Shown: piece after piece, positions 1 through 7,492 of the stretch
How the letters are laid out: every line of letters begins with the position of its first letter
How positions within the stretch are numbered: position 1 is the stretch's first letter
Assembly (NCBI RefSeq): GCF_003846185.1
Contig: NZ_ML123034.1
Span: 3,199,412-3,237,124 of the forward strand
Length of the DNA: 37,713 nucleotides
Reading direction: 5' to 3'
Origin: Streptomyces sp. ADI96-02
Lineage (GTDB): Bacteria; Actinomycetota; Actinomycetes; Streptomycetales; Streptomycetaceae
Notes under the pieces: model-generated
What the model was told of the DNA's origin: nothing
Database searches by the model: none
The model's input: the letters and a program-made list of their open reading frames with translations, nothing else
Translations under genes and position numbers: made by a program

Positions 1-1
1 C

Positions 2-397
2 GGGGCCGCAGACGCGAAGCCCACCCCCGCCACCCACGGCAACGACACCCCCACCGCCACCGCCACACACGACGACACAACGCGACGACCAGGAGAAAAA
101 CGGCTGAAAGGCATCACAGACTCCATAAGTGCTAGAGAGCTACTAGAACCAGGAGAACCCGTGCACATCGCAGCAAGCCTATGGAAAGACCTTTGTATCT
201 TCAGTGAGCGTCTTCAGCCTTGCGGCTCCAGTGTGAGGACGGCCTTGGCGACAGACGTCATGCGGTTGGGGCCGCATCGGGATCTGCGGAAGATCCGTCA
301 GGACTTCAAGCGGGCGCTCCCGCGTTCGACGGGTGCTCGCGCGGCGGCCGGGGCGCGGTCGCCGGGATCGGTGACGCCCTGCGCGTTCAGGCCGTGA
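2..397 (+). other. Left-edge open frame of uncertain coding status; possible short CDS from 161
   Basis: A frame stays open from base 2 to the stop at 395-397. Its first 20 or so codons have G/C third bases and are rich in Thr, Pro and Asp, as in a gene tail entering from the left. From about 105 to 210 the base composition turns distinctly AT-richer and the codons no longer look like Streptomyces coding sequence. A GTG at 161 has a good AGGAG Shine-Dalgarno at 151-155 and would start a 78-residue protein, which I do not recognise. On the other strand, 208-270 encodes a short tail (NRMTSVAKAVLTLEPQG then stop) that reads like the end of a gene whose upstream part is broken by stops. I read the stretch as decayed or recombined material rather than an intact gene. 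Confidence 0.25.
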
Positions 398-406
398 TGC
401 CCTCAA

Positions 407-514
407 GCATGTGAACGGGTCGGTCACTCGCTCGTCGTAGTCGTAAGCATCGACAATCGCTTCTTCGACCGCGGCCTCAAGGCCGGCGTTGTCCAACAAC
501 CCATGCGACAACAC
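407..514 (-). pseudogene. Remnant of a small acidic 'calcium-binding' type protein
   Basis: On the minus strand this stretch encodes LEAAVEEAIVDAYDYDERVT. It resembles a short acidic motif (LExxVEEAxVDAYDEDEQVTGFxTMLE) that I recall from small proteins in Streptomyces annotated as calcium-binding. After the VT the reading must shift frame: the next frame gives VHMLEGITA and a stop, where the family continues with FxTMLEExL. So a short piece survives with a frameshift and an early end, and no start codon with a ribosome site is apparent. The rest of 415-735 shows no convincing gene on either strand. The family match is from memory. Confidence 0.4.
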
Positions 515-735
515 CAGCCACCCTCAGGCCGCCACCGGGAGAGGCCATGGCACTGCTCGTGTCCCACCTCCCTCCTAAGCCCGAGCCCAGTCACCGTCAC
601 TCGATCCCGGGCGATCAAGGTCAAGTGAACGCAAATTCACCCCGCCGCAACGCATCCATTCACCTGCCCCAGGAGTCTCAGTCTCCGAGCGGCACCCATA
701 TGTGGCCGCACATCAGTGGCATTTGGAGCGTTCAC

Positions 736-1626
736 GTGAATTTCGGCATCAAACGCGTCACCGCCACGGCCACCGTGGCCCTCACCGCGGGTGCGGTGCT
801 CGCCGGGAGCGCCTTCGCCTCCACGGCGCACGCCGCCGCACCGCCGACTCCGAAGATCGTCGCCAAGGGCGGCTTCGTGATGAACAACGGCACCGGCAAG
901 ACCCTCTTCACCAAGTCGGCGGACACCCGCCGCGCCACCGGCTCCACCACCAAGATCATGACGGCCCTGGTGGTGCTGTCGCAGAAGAACGTGAACCTGA
1001 AGTCCAAGGTCACGATCCAGAAGGCGTACAGCGACTACATCGTCTCCAAGAACGCCTCGTCCGCCCGGCTCATCGTCGGCGACAAGGTCACCGTGGGCCA
1101 GCTCCTCTACGGCCTGATGCTCCCGTCCGGCTGCGACGCCGCGTACGCCCTGGCCGACAAGTTCGGCTCCGGCTCGACGCGTTCGGCGCGCGTGAAGTCG
1201 TTCATCGGCAAGATGAACTCCACGGCCAAGAGCCTCAAGCTGAAGAACACCCGCTTCGACTCCTTCGACGGCATAGGAGGTGGCAACAACTACTCCACGC
1301 CGCGCGACCTGACGAAGATCGCCAGCAGCGCGATGAAGAACGCCACCTTCCGCTCGATCGTCAAGACGAAGTCGACGAAGCAGAAGGTGACGACCAAGAG
1401 CGGCGGCTACCGCTACATGTCGTGGAGCAACACCAACAAGTTGCTCAGCAGCTACAGCGGCGCCATCGGCGTGAAGACCGGTTCCGGTCCGACCGCCAAG
1501 TACTGCCTGGTCTTCGCCGCTACCCGGGGCGGCAAGACCGTCATCGGCACGGTGCTCACCTCGTCCTCCGAGGCGAACCGCACCGCCGACGCGAAGAAGC
1601 TCATGGACTACGGCTTCAAGAAGTAG
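736..1626 (+). CDS. Secreted D-alanyl-D-alanine carboxypeptidase/transpeptidase, S11 family, K15-like
   Basis: Penicillin-binding enzyme acting on the D-Ala-D-Ala ends of peptidoglycan stem peptides outside the membrane. The 296-residue precursor starts at GTG 736, seven bases after GGAG (725-728). An in-frame ATG at 700 has no such site. A signal peptide (basic MNFGIKR, hydrophobic core, AHA about residue 33) precedes the catalytic domain. The active-site motifs are S70-T-T-K73, S131-G-C133 and K247-T-G249. The middle motif is SGC rather than the usual SxN, as in the Streptomyces K15 DD-transpeptidase, whose mature numbering (S35, S96-G-C98) is offset by the same 35 residues. This suggests a K15-type transpeptidase rather than an ordinary PBP5-like carboxypeptidase. 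There is no C-terminal membrane anchor. It appears monocistronic, with a strong terminator downstream. A TTCACGTGAA palindrome lies over the start codon. Confidence 0.92.
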   Translation: MNFGIKRVTATATVALTAGAVLAGSAFASTAHAAAPPTPKIVAKGGFVMNNGTGKTLFTKSADTRRATGSTTKIMTALVVLSQKNVNLKSKVTIQKAYSDYIVSKNASSARLIVGDKVTVGQLLYGLMLPSGCDAAYALADKFGSGSTRSARVKSFIGKMNSTAKSLKLKNTRFDSFDGIGGGNNYSTPRDLTKIASSAMKNATFRSIVKTKSTKQKVTTKSGGYRYMSWSNTNKLLSSYSGAIGVKTGSGPTAKYCLVFAATRGGKTVIGTVLTSSSEANRTADAKKLMDYGFKK

Positions 1627-1643
1627 CCCGCGCGCGTACGAGC

Positions 1644-1684
1644 AAGGGGCCGGGCCCGCACGGTGTGTGCGGGCCCGGCCCCTT
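1644..1684. terminator. Rho-independent-type hairpin between convergent genes
   Basis: A perfect 18-bp stem (1644-1661 with 1667-1684) encloses a 5-base loop. The left arm reads AAGGGGCCGGGCCCGCAC. It lies 18 bases after the DD-peptidase stop and just beyond the end of the convergent DUF397 gene, so it can end transcription from both sides. There is no long U-tract, as is common in Streptomyces. Confidence 0.85.
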
Positions 1685-1708
1685 CGTCGTTCCTACGGCC
1701 CTCGGCCC

Positions 1709-1894
1709 CTACGGCTGCCGGCGGCGCAGATCGGCCGTGAAGGCGACCCAGGCGGCGGGCGCGACGGTGACGATGGGGCCTCGGAGGCGCTTGGAGTCGC
1801 GGACGGCTACGGTGCGGGGGATGTTGCGGGCCACTTCGACGCACTCGCCGTTTCCGCTGCTGTAGCTGGACTTGACGAACTCGAAGTGGGGCAC
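1709..1894 (-). CDS. DUF397 domain small protein
   Basis: A 61-residue protein that is almost entirely a DUF397 domain, with the motifs FVKSSYSSGNGECVEVA, VAVRDSK and GPIVTVAPAAWVAF. Such proteins are very abundant in Streptomyces and are normally encoded next to an XRE-DUF5753 regulator, as here: the start lies two bases beyond the regulator's stop, so the two are surely co-transcribed. Some families place these pairs among toxin-antitoxin-like or sigma/anti-sigma-like developmental regulators (Scr1 and WhiJ type). The biochemical role of this copy is unknown. Confidence 0.9.
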   Translation of the reverse strand: MPHFEFVKSSYSSGNGECVEVARNIPRTVAVRDSKRLRGPIVTVAPAAWVAFTADLRRRQP

Positions 1895-1896
1895 GA

Positions 1897-2775
1897 CTAC
1901 AACTCCTTGCGAATACGCCCTATGAGAGCGATGGAATCGCGGGGAGCGAGTCCGCTTCTGGCGATACGGCCGAATGTGACGTTATGGCGGGCGGCATCCG
2001 TCTCACTCTCCAGCCACAGAGTAGACGACGTCGTGTCCATGTAGACCACGTCCATCGCACCGGGTTCAGCGAACGAGACAATGCTGAAAGCGCTGGTCAT
2101 GCCCGGATGCGATCCCGCGAGGAAGGGGACAACCTGCACTGTGACATTTGGCTCAGCAGCCGCCTCCGCCAAGCGGGTCAGTTGAGCCCGCATCACATCA
2201 CGGCCACCGACCAGTTGGCGCAAGGAACCCTCAGCAACAATCGCCCACAGCGCGAGCGGAGTGCTGTCCGTCAGCCGCGCCTGCCGTGCGATTTTCGCTT
2301 CGACGAAGCGCTCGATCTCGTCCGGGTCATCCCAGTCCGCGTTCCCGACTGCGAGCGCCCTGGCGTAGTCCGGAGTCTGGAGCAGCCCAGGCACGAATGC
2401 CCCCTGCCAGGTCCTGACGCCTGTTGCGATGTCTTCGAGCGCGACGTATTCGACCAGCGAACGCAGCTCCGGGTACTGGTTCCACCAGCCCTTCGCCTTA
2501 CGTCTCTCCCGGTCCACCCGGGCAACTTCCAACAGCCGCCCCACGGACTTCGGGTCCTCCAGACCGTAGAACTCGCAGAGGGTTCGGATGTCCGGGTCCC
2601 TCATGGGAACCCATCCCCGCTCCATCTTCACGATCTTCGAGTTGGTCGCGCTGATGACCTGGGCGGCCTGCTGCTGGGTCTTCCCGGACGCGTCCCGCAG
2701 GCGCAACAGCTCGCTACCGAGCCTGCGCCCCAGAACAGTTGACGACCGGTTCCCCTGCGGTGTCGCTGGATTCAC
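1897..2775 (-). CDS. XRE-family transcriptional regulator with DUF5753 domain (Scr1/WhiJ-like)
   Basis: A 292-residue cytoplasmic DNA-binding regulator. Residues about 13-73 form an XRE helix-turn-helix (LGSELLRLRDASGKTQQQAA, then NSKIVKMERG). The remainder is a DUF5753 domain, recognised by WWNQYPELRSLVEYVALE, the FVPGLLQTPDYARAL stretch, VEAKIARQARL, LRQLVGG and the C-terminal DTTSSTLWLESE. Neighbours are the DUF397 gene immediately downstream and a divergent ATP-binding protein, forming the triad usual in streptomycetes. By family analogy it probably represses its own operon. The palindrome GACAATTGTC at 2830-2839, about 55 bases upstream of the start, is a candidate operator. Its specific signal and targets are unknown. 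Confidence 0.92.
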   Translation of the reverse strand: MNPATPQGNRSSTVLGRRLGSELLRLRDASGKTQQQAAQVISATNSKIVKMERGWVPMRDPDIRTLCEFYGLEDPKSVGRLLEVARVDRERRKAKGWWNQYPELRSLVEYVALEDIATGVRTWQGAFVPGLLQTPDYARALAVGNADWDDPDEIERFVEAKIARQARLTDSTPLALWAIVAEGSLRQLVGGRDVMRAQLTRLAEAAAEPNVTVQVVPFLAGSHPGMTSAFSIVSFAEPGAMDVVYMDTTSSTLWLESETDAARHNVTFGRIARSGLAPRDSIALIGRIRKEL

Positions 2776-2829
2776 GGCCCCAGTCTCCCGTCTCCCGGGG
2801 CGAGCCGTCGACCGCCGTCACTCATTGGG

Positions 2830-2839
2830 GACAATTGTC
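2830..2839. promoter_or_regulatory. Candidate operator: GACAATTGTC palindrome
   Basis: A perfect 10-bp palindrome, nearly continued by flanking GGG and TCC, in the 243-base gap between the divergent XRE regulator and ATP-binding protein genes. AT-rich symmetric DNA is rare in this background. Its location suggests binding by the XRE regulator, but this is inference. A possible promoter element TTGAAG lies at 2872-2877. I see no small gene in the gap. Confidence 0.4.
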
Positions 2840-3018
2840 TCCGTTTCACTTGCGCCTCTTCTTGAAGGGCCAATACGTTCGGTACTCCACCGCTCGCACA
2901 GCGGAACCGAAACGGCGGAAGTGCACCGCCCCGCCCTGCGCCGGAACCGGCCCCCCGAGTCCGGCCCACCGCAGCAGCGGCATCGCCACCGCCCACCTCA
3001 CACCGGAGGCACGCGTCC

Positions 3019-3453
3019 ATGACCGCAGCCCAGGAGACCCCCGTACCCGCCCACGGCCCCGGCCGTGTCCTGCGTGAGGACCGGGTCGACTACACGCCCA
3101 CCGCGCACAGCGTCGTCCTCAGCCGGCACCGCGCCGCCCGGCTCGTCCTCCAGTGGGGGCACGCCGGGCTCGCCGGTGACGCCGCGCTGGTGGTCAGTGA
3201 GTTGGCGACCAACGCGTTGCTGCACGGGGCGATCCGGGGGCGGCTCTTCCGGGTCCACCTCACCCTCACCGTGAGCGCGCTCCGTATCGCGGTGAGCGAT
3301 CCCCGGGGCGAGCGGCTGCCCTGCCTGCGCGAGCCCGACGCCGAGGACTGCTACGGGCGCGGGCTCCAGATCGTCGCGCGGCTCGCCGACGACTGGGGCG
3401 TCGAGCCGCGTACCGTCGGCAAGACCGTGTGGGCCGAACTCGCCGTACGGTGA
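3019..3453 (+). CDS. ATP-binding protein, HATPase_c_2 / anti-sigma-factor-like kinase fold
   Basis: A 144-residue cytoplasmic protein with the Bergerat ATP-binding fold of RsbW/SpoIIAB-like proteins. The N box is SELATNALLHG (residues 60-70). D94 in AVSDPRGE suits the G1 region, and GRGLQIVARLADDWG (113-127) is the G2/lid region, followed by a strand with GKTVWAEL. It starts at ATG 3019, nine bases after GGAGG. It is divergent from the XRE-DUF5753/DUF397 pair, and the three genes form a repeated Streptomyces arrangement. Family members may bind or phosphorylate an anti-sigma-antagonist partner; none is encoded here, so the partner is unknown. Confidence 0.88.
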   Translation: MTAAQETPVPAHGPGRVLREDRVDYTPTAHSVVLSRHRAARLVLQWGHAGLAGDAALVVSELATNALLHGAIRGRLFRVHLTLTVSALRIAVSDPRGERLPCLREPDAEDCYGRGLQIVARLADDWGVEPRTVGKTVWAELAVR

Positions 3454-3467
3454 GGGCCGGACATGCC

Positions 3468-3501
3468 GGTGGGCCCGTACGCGGAAACGTACGGGCCCAC
3501 C
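3468..3501. terminator. Bidirectional hairpin terminator
   Basis: A perfect 14-bp stem, GGTGGGCCCGTACG (3468-3481) pairing with CGTACGGGCCCACC (3488-3501), encloses a 6-base loop. It sits between the end of the ATP-binding gene (3453) and the end of the convergent bkdC1 gene (3525) and can serve both. Confidence 0.85.
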
Positions 3502-3524
3502 CGAAGCGTGTGCAGCGGAGCGCG

Positions 3525-5003
3525 TTACGCCCAGGTGATCAGCCGCTTCGGCTGCTCCAGGATGGCGGCGACGTCCGCCAGCACCTTCGAGCCCAGCTCG
3601 CCGTCGACCAGGCGGTGGTCGAACGACAACGCCAGCGTGGTGACCTGACGCGGCTTCACCTTGCCCTTGTGGACCCACGGCTGGAGCTTGATCGTGCCCA
3701 CCGCGAGGATGGCGGACTCGCCGGGGTTGAGGATCGGGGTGCCGGTGTCCACGCCGAAGACGCCGACGTTGGTGATCGTCACCGTGCCGCCCGCCATCGC
3801 GGCCGGCGAGGTCTTGCCGTCGCGGGCGGTGGTGACCAGCTCGCCCAGGGCGGTGGCCAGCTCGGGCAGGGTCTTGTCGTGCGCGTCCTTGATGTTCGGC
3901 ACGATCAGACCGCGCGGGGTGGCGGCGGCGATGCCCAGGTTGACGTAGTGCTTCCGCACGATCTCCTGGTTCGCCTCGTCCCAGGCGGCGTTGACGTCGG
4001 GGTTCCGCTTGATCGCGACGAGGAGGGCCTTGGCGATGATCAGGAGCGGGTTGACCCGCACCCCCGCCATCTCCTTGTCCTCCTTCAGCTCCGCCACCAG
4101 CTTCATCGTGCGCGTCACGTCGACCGTGACGAACTCGGTGACGTGCGGCGCGGTGAAGGCGCTGCCGACCATCGCCTGCGCGATGGCCTTGCGGACGCCC
4201 TTGACCGGGATGCGGGTCTCGCGGGCGGAGCCGGCCGGCACCACGGCCTCGGCGGGTTCCGCGACGGCCGCCGGTACGGGAGCGGAGACGGCCTCGGCCG
4301 CCACCGGAGCCGCCGCCGCGTGGACGTCCTCGCGGGTGATGACGCCGTCCTTGCCGGTCGGCGTGACCGTCGCCAGGTCGATGCCCAGGTCCTTGGCGAG
4401 CTTGCGGACCGGCGGCTTGGCCAGCGGCCGACCGCCCGCCGGAGCCACCGGAGCGGCCGGGGCAGCAGCAGGGGCGGCCGGAGCCGCCGGGGCGGGCACG
4501 CTGTGCCCGTTCAGCTCGGCCTGCACCGCCGCCGCGACGGCGGCGGTCTCGGGCGGCGTAGCCACCGCCTTGCGCGGGCGGCGCTTCGTGGAGGTCTCGG
4601 CCACGCCGTAGCCCACCAGCACCGGCTGGCGGCCCTTCGGCGCTTCGGCGGCCGACTCGGCGGCAGGCTCGGCGGCGGGCTCCTTGGCCGGGGCGGGCAC
4701 CTGCGCGGCGGCCGGTTCCGGGGCGTCACCGCTGCCCGGGGCCACGTCCACGGCGATGATCACCTGGCCGACGTCGACGGTCGTGCCCTCGGGGAAGCGC
4801 AGTTCGTGCACCACCCCGTCGAACGGGATCGGCAGCTCGACGGCCGCCTTGGCCGTCTCGACCTCGCACACGACCTGGCCGTCGGTGACGGTGTCGCCGG
4901 GCTGGACGAACCATTTGAGGATCTCAGCCTCGGTCAGTCCCTCGCCCACATCGGGCATCTTGAACTCACGGAAGCGAGCAGACGTTTCGGTCATCGTCGT
5001 CAC
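3525..5003 (-). CDS. bkdC1: Branched-chain 2-oxoacid dehydrogenase E2 (dihydrolipoyl acyltransferase), cluster 1
   Basis: Core E2 component of 492 residues that takes the branched acyl group from E1 onto its lipoyl arm and passes it to CoA. The lipoyl domain is at about 12-90, with the lipoylated lysine K52 in CEVETAKAAVEL. A long Ala/Pro-rich linker follows, then a peripheral-subunit-binding domain (VRKLAKDLGIDLATVTPTGK) and the C-terminal catalytic domain with the HxxxDG motif in FDHRLVDGE. The start is GTG 5003, behind GAGGAGAGGG; an ATG three codons on is the alternative. It is the last gene of bkdA1-bkdB1-bkdC1, 11 bases after bkdB1. The general E2 fold could also fit pyruvate dehydrogenase, but the separate alpha and beta E1 genes with branched-chain-type motifs favour BCDH. 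No E3 gene lies in the window. Confidence 0.93.
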   Translation of the reverse strand: MTTMTETSARFREFKMPDVGEGLTEAEILKWFVQPGDTVTDGQVVCEVETAKAAVELPIPFDGVVHELRFPEGTTVDVGQVIIAVDVAPGSGDAPEPAAAQVPAPAKEPAAEPAAESAAEAPKGRQPVLVGYGVAETSTKRRPRKAVATPPETAAVAAAVQAELNGHSVPAPAAPAAPAAAPAAPVAPAGGRPLAKPPVRKLAKDLGIDLATVTPTGKDGVITREDVHAAAAPVAAEAVSAPVPAAVAEPAEAVVPAGSARETRIPVKGVRKAIAQAMVGSAFTAPHVTEFVTVDVTRTMKLVAELKEDKEMAGVRVNPLLIIAKALLVAIKRNPDVNAAWDEANQEIVRKHYVNLGIAAATPRGLIVPNIKDAHDKTLPELATALGELVTTARDGKTSPAAMAGGTVTITNVGVFGVDTGTPILNPGESAILAVGTIKLQPWVHKGKVKPRQVTTLALSFDHRLVDGELGSKVLADVAAILEQPKRLITWA

Positions 5004-5014
5004 GAACCCTCTCC

Positions 5015-5995
5015 TCAGAACGCCAGCGAGCGGTCGACGGCGTCGAGCACCCGGTCCAGGCCGGGCAGATACTCGTCCTCCAGCCGGGCCGGCGGGTAGG
5101 GCACGTGGTAGCCGCCGACCCTGAGCACCGGCGCCTCCAGATGGTAGAAGCATCGCTCGGTGATCCGGGCGGCGATCTCCGCGCCGGAGCCGTAGAAGAC
5201 GGGCGCCTCGTGGACCACGACGAGCCGTCCGGTCTTCTCGACCGAGGTCTGCACGGCGTCGAAGTCGATCGGAGACATCGAACGCAGGTCCAGGACCTCG
5301 ACGGACTTGCCCTCCTCCTCGGCCGCGGCGGCGGCCTCCAGGCAGACCTTGACCATCGGCCCGTACGCGGCGAGCGTCAGGTCGCGGCCCTCGCGCGCCG
5401 TCACGGCGCGGTGCAGCGGGCCGGGGATGGACTCGGTGTCGACCTCGCCCTTGTCCCAGTAGCGCCGCTTGGGCTCGAAGAAGATGATCGGATCGTCGCT
5501 CTGCACGGCCTGCTGCATCATCCAGTAGGCGTCGCTCGCGTTCGACGGCGAGACCACCTTGAGCCCGGCGACGTGCGCGAAGAGCGCCTCGGGGGACTCG
5601 CTGTGGTGCTCGACCGCGCCGATGCCGCCGCCGTAGGGGATGCGGACGACGACCGGCAGCTTGATCTTGCCTAGCGCGCGGGCGTGCATCTTCGCGAGCT
5701 GCGTGACGATCTGGTCGTACGCGGGGAAGACGAAGCCGTCGAACTGGATCTCGACGATCGGGCGGTAGCCGCGCAGGGCCAGGCCGATCGCCGTGCCGAC
5801 GATGCCGGACTCGGCGAGCGGGGTGTCGATCACCCGGTCCTCGCCGAAGTCCTTCTGGAGTCCGTCGGTGATGCGGAAGACACCGCCGAGCTTCCCGACG
5901 TCCTCACCCATGATGAGGACCTTGGGGTCGGTGTCGAGGGCGTGGCGCAGCGACTCGTTGAGCGCCTTCGCGATGGACATCTTTTCCACGGCCAT
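5015..5995 (-). CDS. bkdB1: Branched-chain 2-oxoacid dehydrogenase E1 beta subunit, cluster 1
   Basis: A 326-residue E1 beta subunit that pairs with the alpha subunit to bind thiamine diphosphate and decarboxylate branched-chain 2-oxoacids. Typical family segments are LIMGEDVGKLGGVFRITDGL near the N-terminus, DTPLAESGIVGTAIGLA, RIPYGGGIGAVEHHSESPEA and the C-terminal transketolase domain with VLDLRSMSPIDFDAV and ERCFYHLEAPVLRVGG. It starts at ATG 5995, with GGAGGG inside the end of bkdA1 as ribosome site. Two bases separate the alpha stop from this start, so the subunits are translationally coupled. It is about 60 % alike by eye to the bkdB2 product at 26686-27717. Confidence 0.94.
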   Translation of the reverse strand: MAVEKMSIAKALNESLRHALDTDPKVLIMGEDVGKLGGVFRITDGLQKDFGEDRVIDTPLAESGIVGTAIGLALRGYRPIVEIQFDGFVFPAYDQIVTQLAKMHARALGKIKLPVVVRIPYGGGIGAVEHHSESPEALFAHVAGLKVVSPSNASDAYWMMQQAVQSDDPIIFFEPKRRYWDKGEVDTESIPGPLHRAVTAREGRDLTLAAYGPMVKVCLEAAAAAEEEGKSVEVLDLRSMSPIDFDAVQTSVEKTGRLVVVHEAPVFYGSGAEIAARITERCFYHLEAPVLRVGGYHVPYPPARLEDEYLPGLDRVLDAVDRSLAF

Positions 5996-5997
5996 GG

Positions 5998-7161
5998 CTA
6001 GTTGCCCTCCTCGGCAGAGTCTGCGAACGATGCCTGGTAGGCGGCGAACTGGGCCCGCTCCTCGTCGACGAGGGAGTTGCCGTCGGCGTAGCCGTGGTCG
6101 AACAGGGCCATCGGGTCCGGGTCGGGCATCGCCCGCACCGCCTCGCGCACCCGCTTGCCCAGCTTCTCGCTCTCCTCGTCGAGCGCGGTGAAGAAGGCCG
6201 CGTCGGCGAGCTCCTGCTTCTCCAGGTACGTGCGCAGCCGCAGGATCGGGTCCTTGGCCTCCCACGCGGCACGTTCCTCGTCGGCCCGGTACTTCGTCGG
6301 GTCGTCGGAGGTGGTGTGCGCGCCCATCCGGTAGGTGAACGCCTCGACGAGGGTGGGGCCCTCGCCGCGCCGGGCGCGCTCCAGGGCCGAGCGGGTGACC
6401 GCCAGGCAGGCCAGGACGTCGTTGCCGTCGACCCGGACGCCGGGGAAGCCGTAGCCCTGGGCGCGCTGGTAGAGCGGGACCCGGGTCTGGCGCTCGGTGG
6501 GCTCGGAGATGGCCCACTGGTTGTTCTGGCAGAAGAACACGACGGGGGCGTTGTAGACCGCCGAGAAGGTGAACGCCTCGGCGACGTCGCCCTGGGAGGA
6601 GGCGCCGTCCCCGAAGTACGCGACCACGGCGGAGTCCGCGCCGTCCTTGGCGACGCCCATGGCGTAGCCGGTGGCGTGCAGGGTCTGCGAGCCGATGACG
6701 ATCGTGTACAGGTGGAAGTTGTTGCTGTTCGGGTCCCAGCCTCCGTGGTTCACCCCGCGGAACATGCCGAGGAGGTTGGTGGGGTCGACCCCGCGGCACC
6801 AGGCGACGCCGTGCTCGCGGTAGGTCGGGAAGACGTAGTCGTCGTCCCTCAGGGCCCGGCCGCTGCCGATCTGCGCGGCCTCCTGGCCCAGCAGCGAGGC
6901 CCACAGGCCCAGCTCGCCCTGGCGCTGAAGCGCGGTCGCCTCGGCGTCGAAGCGGCGGGTGAGGACCATGTCGCGGTACAGGCCGCGCAGGTCTTCCGCG
7001 CTCAGGTCGATGCTGTAGTCCGGGTGTTCGACGCGCTCGCCCTCGGGCGTCAGCAGCTGTACGAGCTGGGGCTCGGAACGCTGCGGCGTCTTCGCTGCGC
7101 TGGTCCGCTTGCTGCTGCGTCGCGGTTTACGCGCGGCAGCGGCGGTGCCTTCCACGGTCAC
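5998..7161 (-). CDS. bkdA1: Branched-chain 2-oxoacid dehydrogenase E1 alpha subunit, cluster 1
   Basis: A 387-residue E1 alpha subunit carrying most of the thiamine diphosphate site. The ThDP motif runs from FGDGASSQGDVAEAFTFSAV to the paired asparagines of CQNNQWAIS, and the phosphorylation-loop region reads YRMGAHTTSDDPTKYR. A Lys/Arg/Ala-rich tail of about 30 residues precedes the domain. The start is GTG 7161, eight bases after GGAGGAG. A second in-frame GTG lies two codons on. It is the first gene of its operon and divergent from the response-regulator gene at 7493. The shared 331-base gap holds a CTTGGA-TT-TCCAAG palindrome that may be an operator. Confidence 0.94.
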   Translation of the reverse strand: MTVEGTAAAARKPRRSSKRTSAAKTPQRSEPQLVQLLTPEGERVEHPDYSIDLSAEDLRGLYRDMVLTRRFDAEATALQRQGELGLWASLLGQEAAQIGSGRALRDDDYVFPTYREHGVAWCRGVDPTNLLGMFRGVNHGGWDPNSNNFHLYTIVIGSQTLHATGYAMGVAKDGADSAVVAYFGDGASSQGDVAEAFTFSAVYNAPVVFFCQNNQWAISEPTERQTRVPLYQRAQGYGFPGVRVDGNDVLACLAVTRSALERARRGEGPTLVEAFTYRMGAHTTSDDPTKYRADEERAAWEAKDPILRLRTYLEKQELADAAFFTALDEESEKLGKRVREAVRAMPDPDPMALFDHGYADGNSLVDEERAQFAAYQASFADSAEEGN

Positions 7162-7492
7162 GTGCGTGCTCCTCCGTCGGTCCGGCCCCCGGGGTCTGCC
7201 GGGAACCAGTGCGGCTCGCCTGTGCCCGGACCCGTGCACGGGGTGGGTGCCGCTCGGCCGGGGTACAGGCGTGACAGGTGCCCCGGCGAACGCCCTGTCA
7301 TAGGCACGTTACCCAGTGCGTCGCATAACTGCGAAACCCTATCTGACCTGCAATTTTGCTTGGATTTCCAAGTAAATCGACAAAATCGCGAAGCTCTGCT
7401 GGTCACAGCACTGGAAACAGCCTTGCAGGCCGCCGGAACAACGGCACGTTATCCCGGCGGAACAGCGCCAGGGAAGAGCGGAGCGGAAGGGA
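7162..7492. promoter_or_regulatory. Divergent promoter region of bkdA1 and the response regulator, with AT-rich palindrome
   Basis: This 331-base gap contains no gene I can support. Its middle (about 7320-7400) is unusually AT-rich for this genome. Within it CTTGGA (7359-7364) and TCCAAG (7367-7372) form a perfect inverted repeat with a 2-base spacer. The dyad extends imperfectly to TTGCTTGGA and TCCAAGTAA. Symmetric AT-rich elements of this kind suit Lrp/AsnC regulators, and a BkdR-type Lrp gene lies at 29080. A link is inference. I could not fix the promoters with confidence. Confidence 0.5.

Noticed and set aside
105..210. AT-rich patch considered as an insertion sequence end
   Set aside because: No terminal inverted repeats, target duplication or transposase motif can be seen.
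2872..2900. GTTCGGTAC near the XRE gene considered as a fourth PaaR box
   Set aside because: Only one half matches (GTTCGGT); the ACCGA arm is missing.
3429..5099. Long plus-strand frame opposite bkdC1
   Set aside because: Arg/His/Gly-rich shadow with no recognisable domain; bkdC1 on the minus strand is complete.
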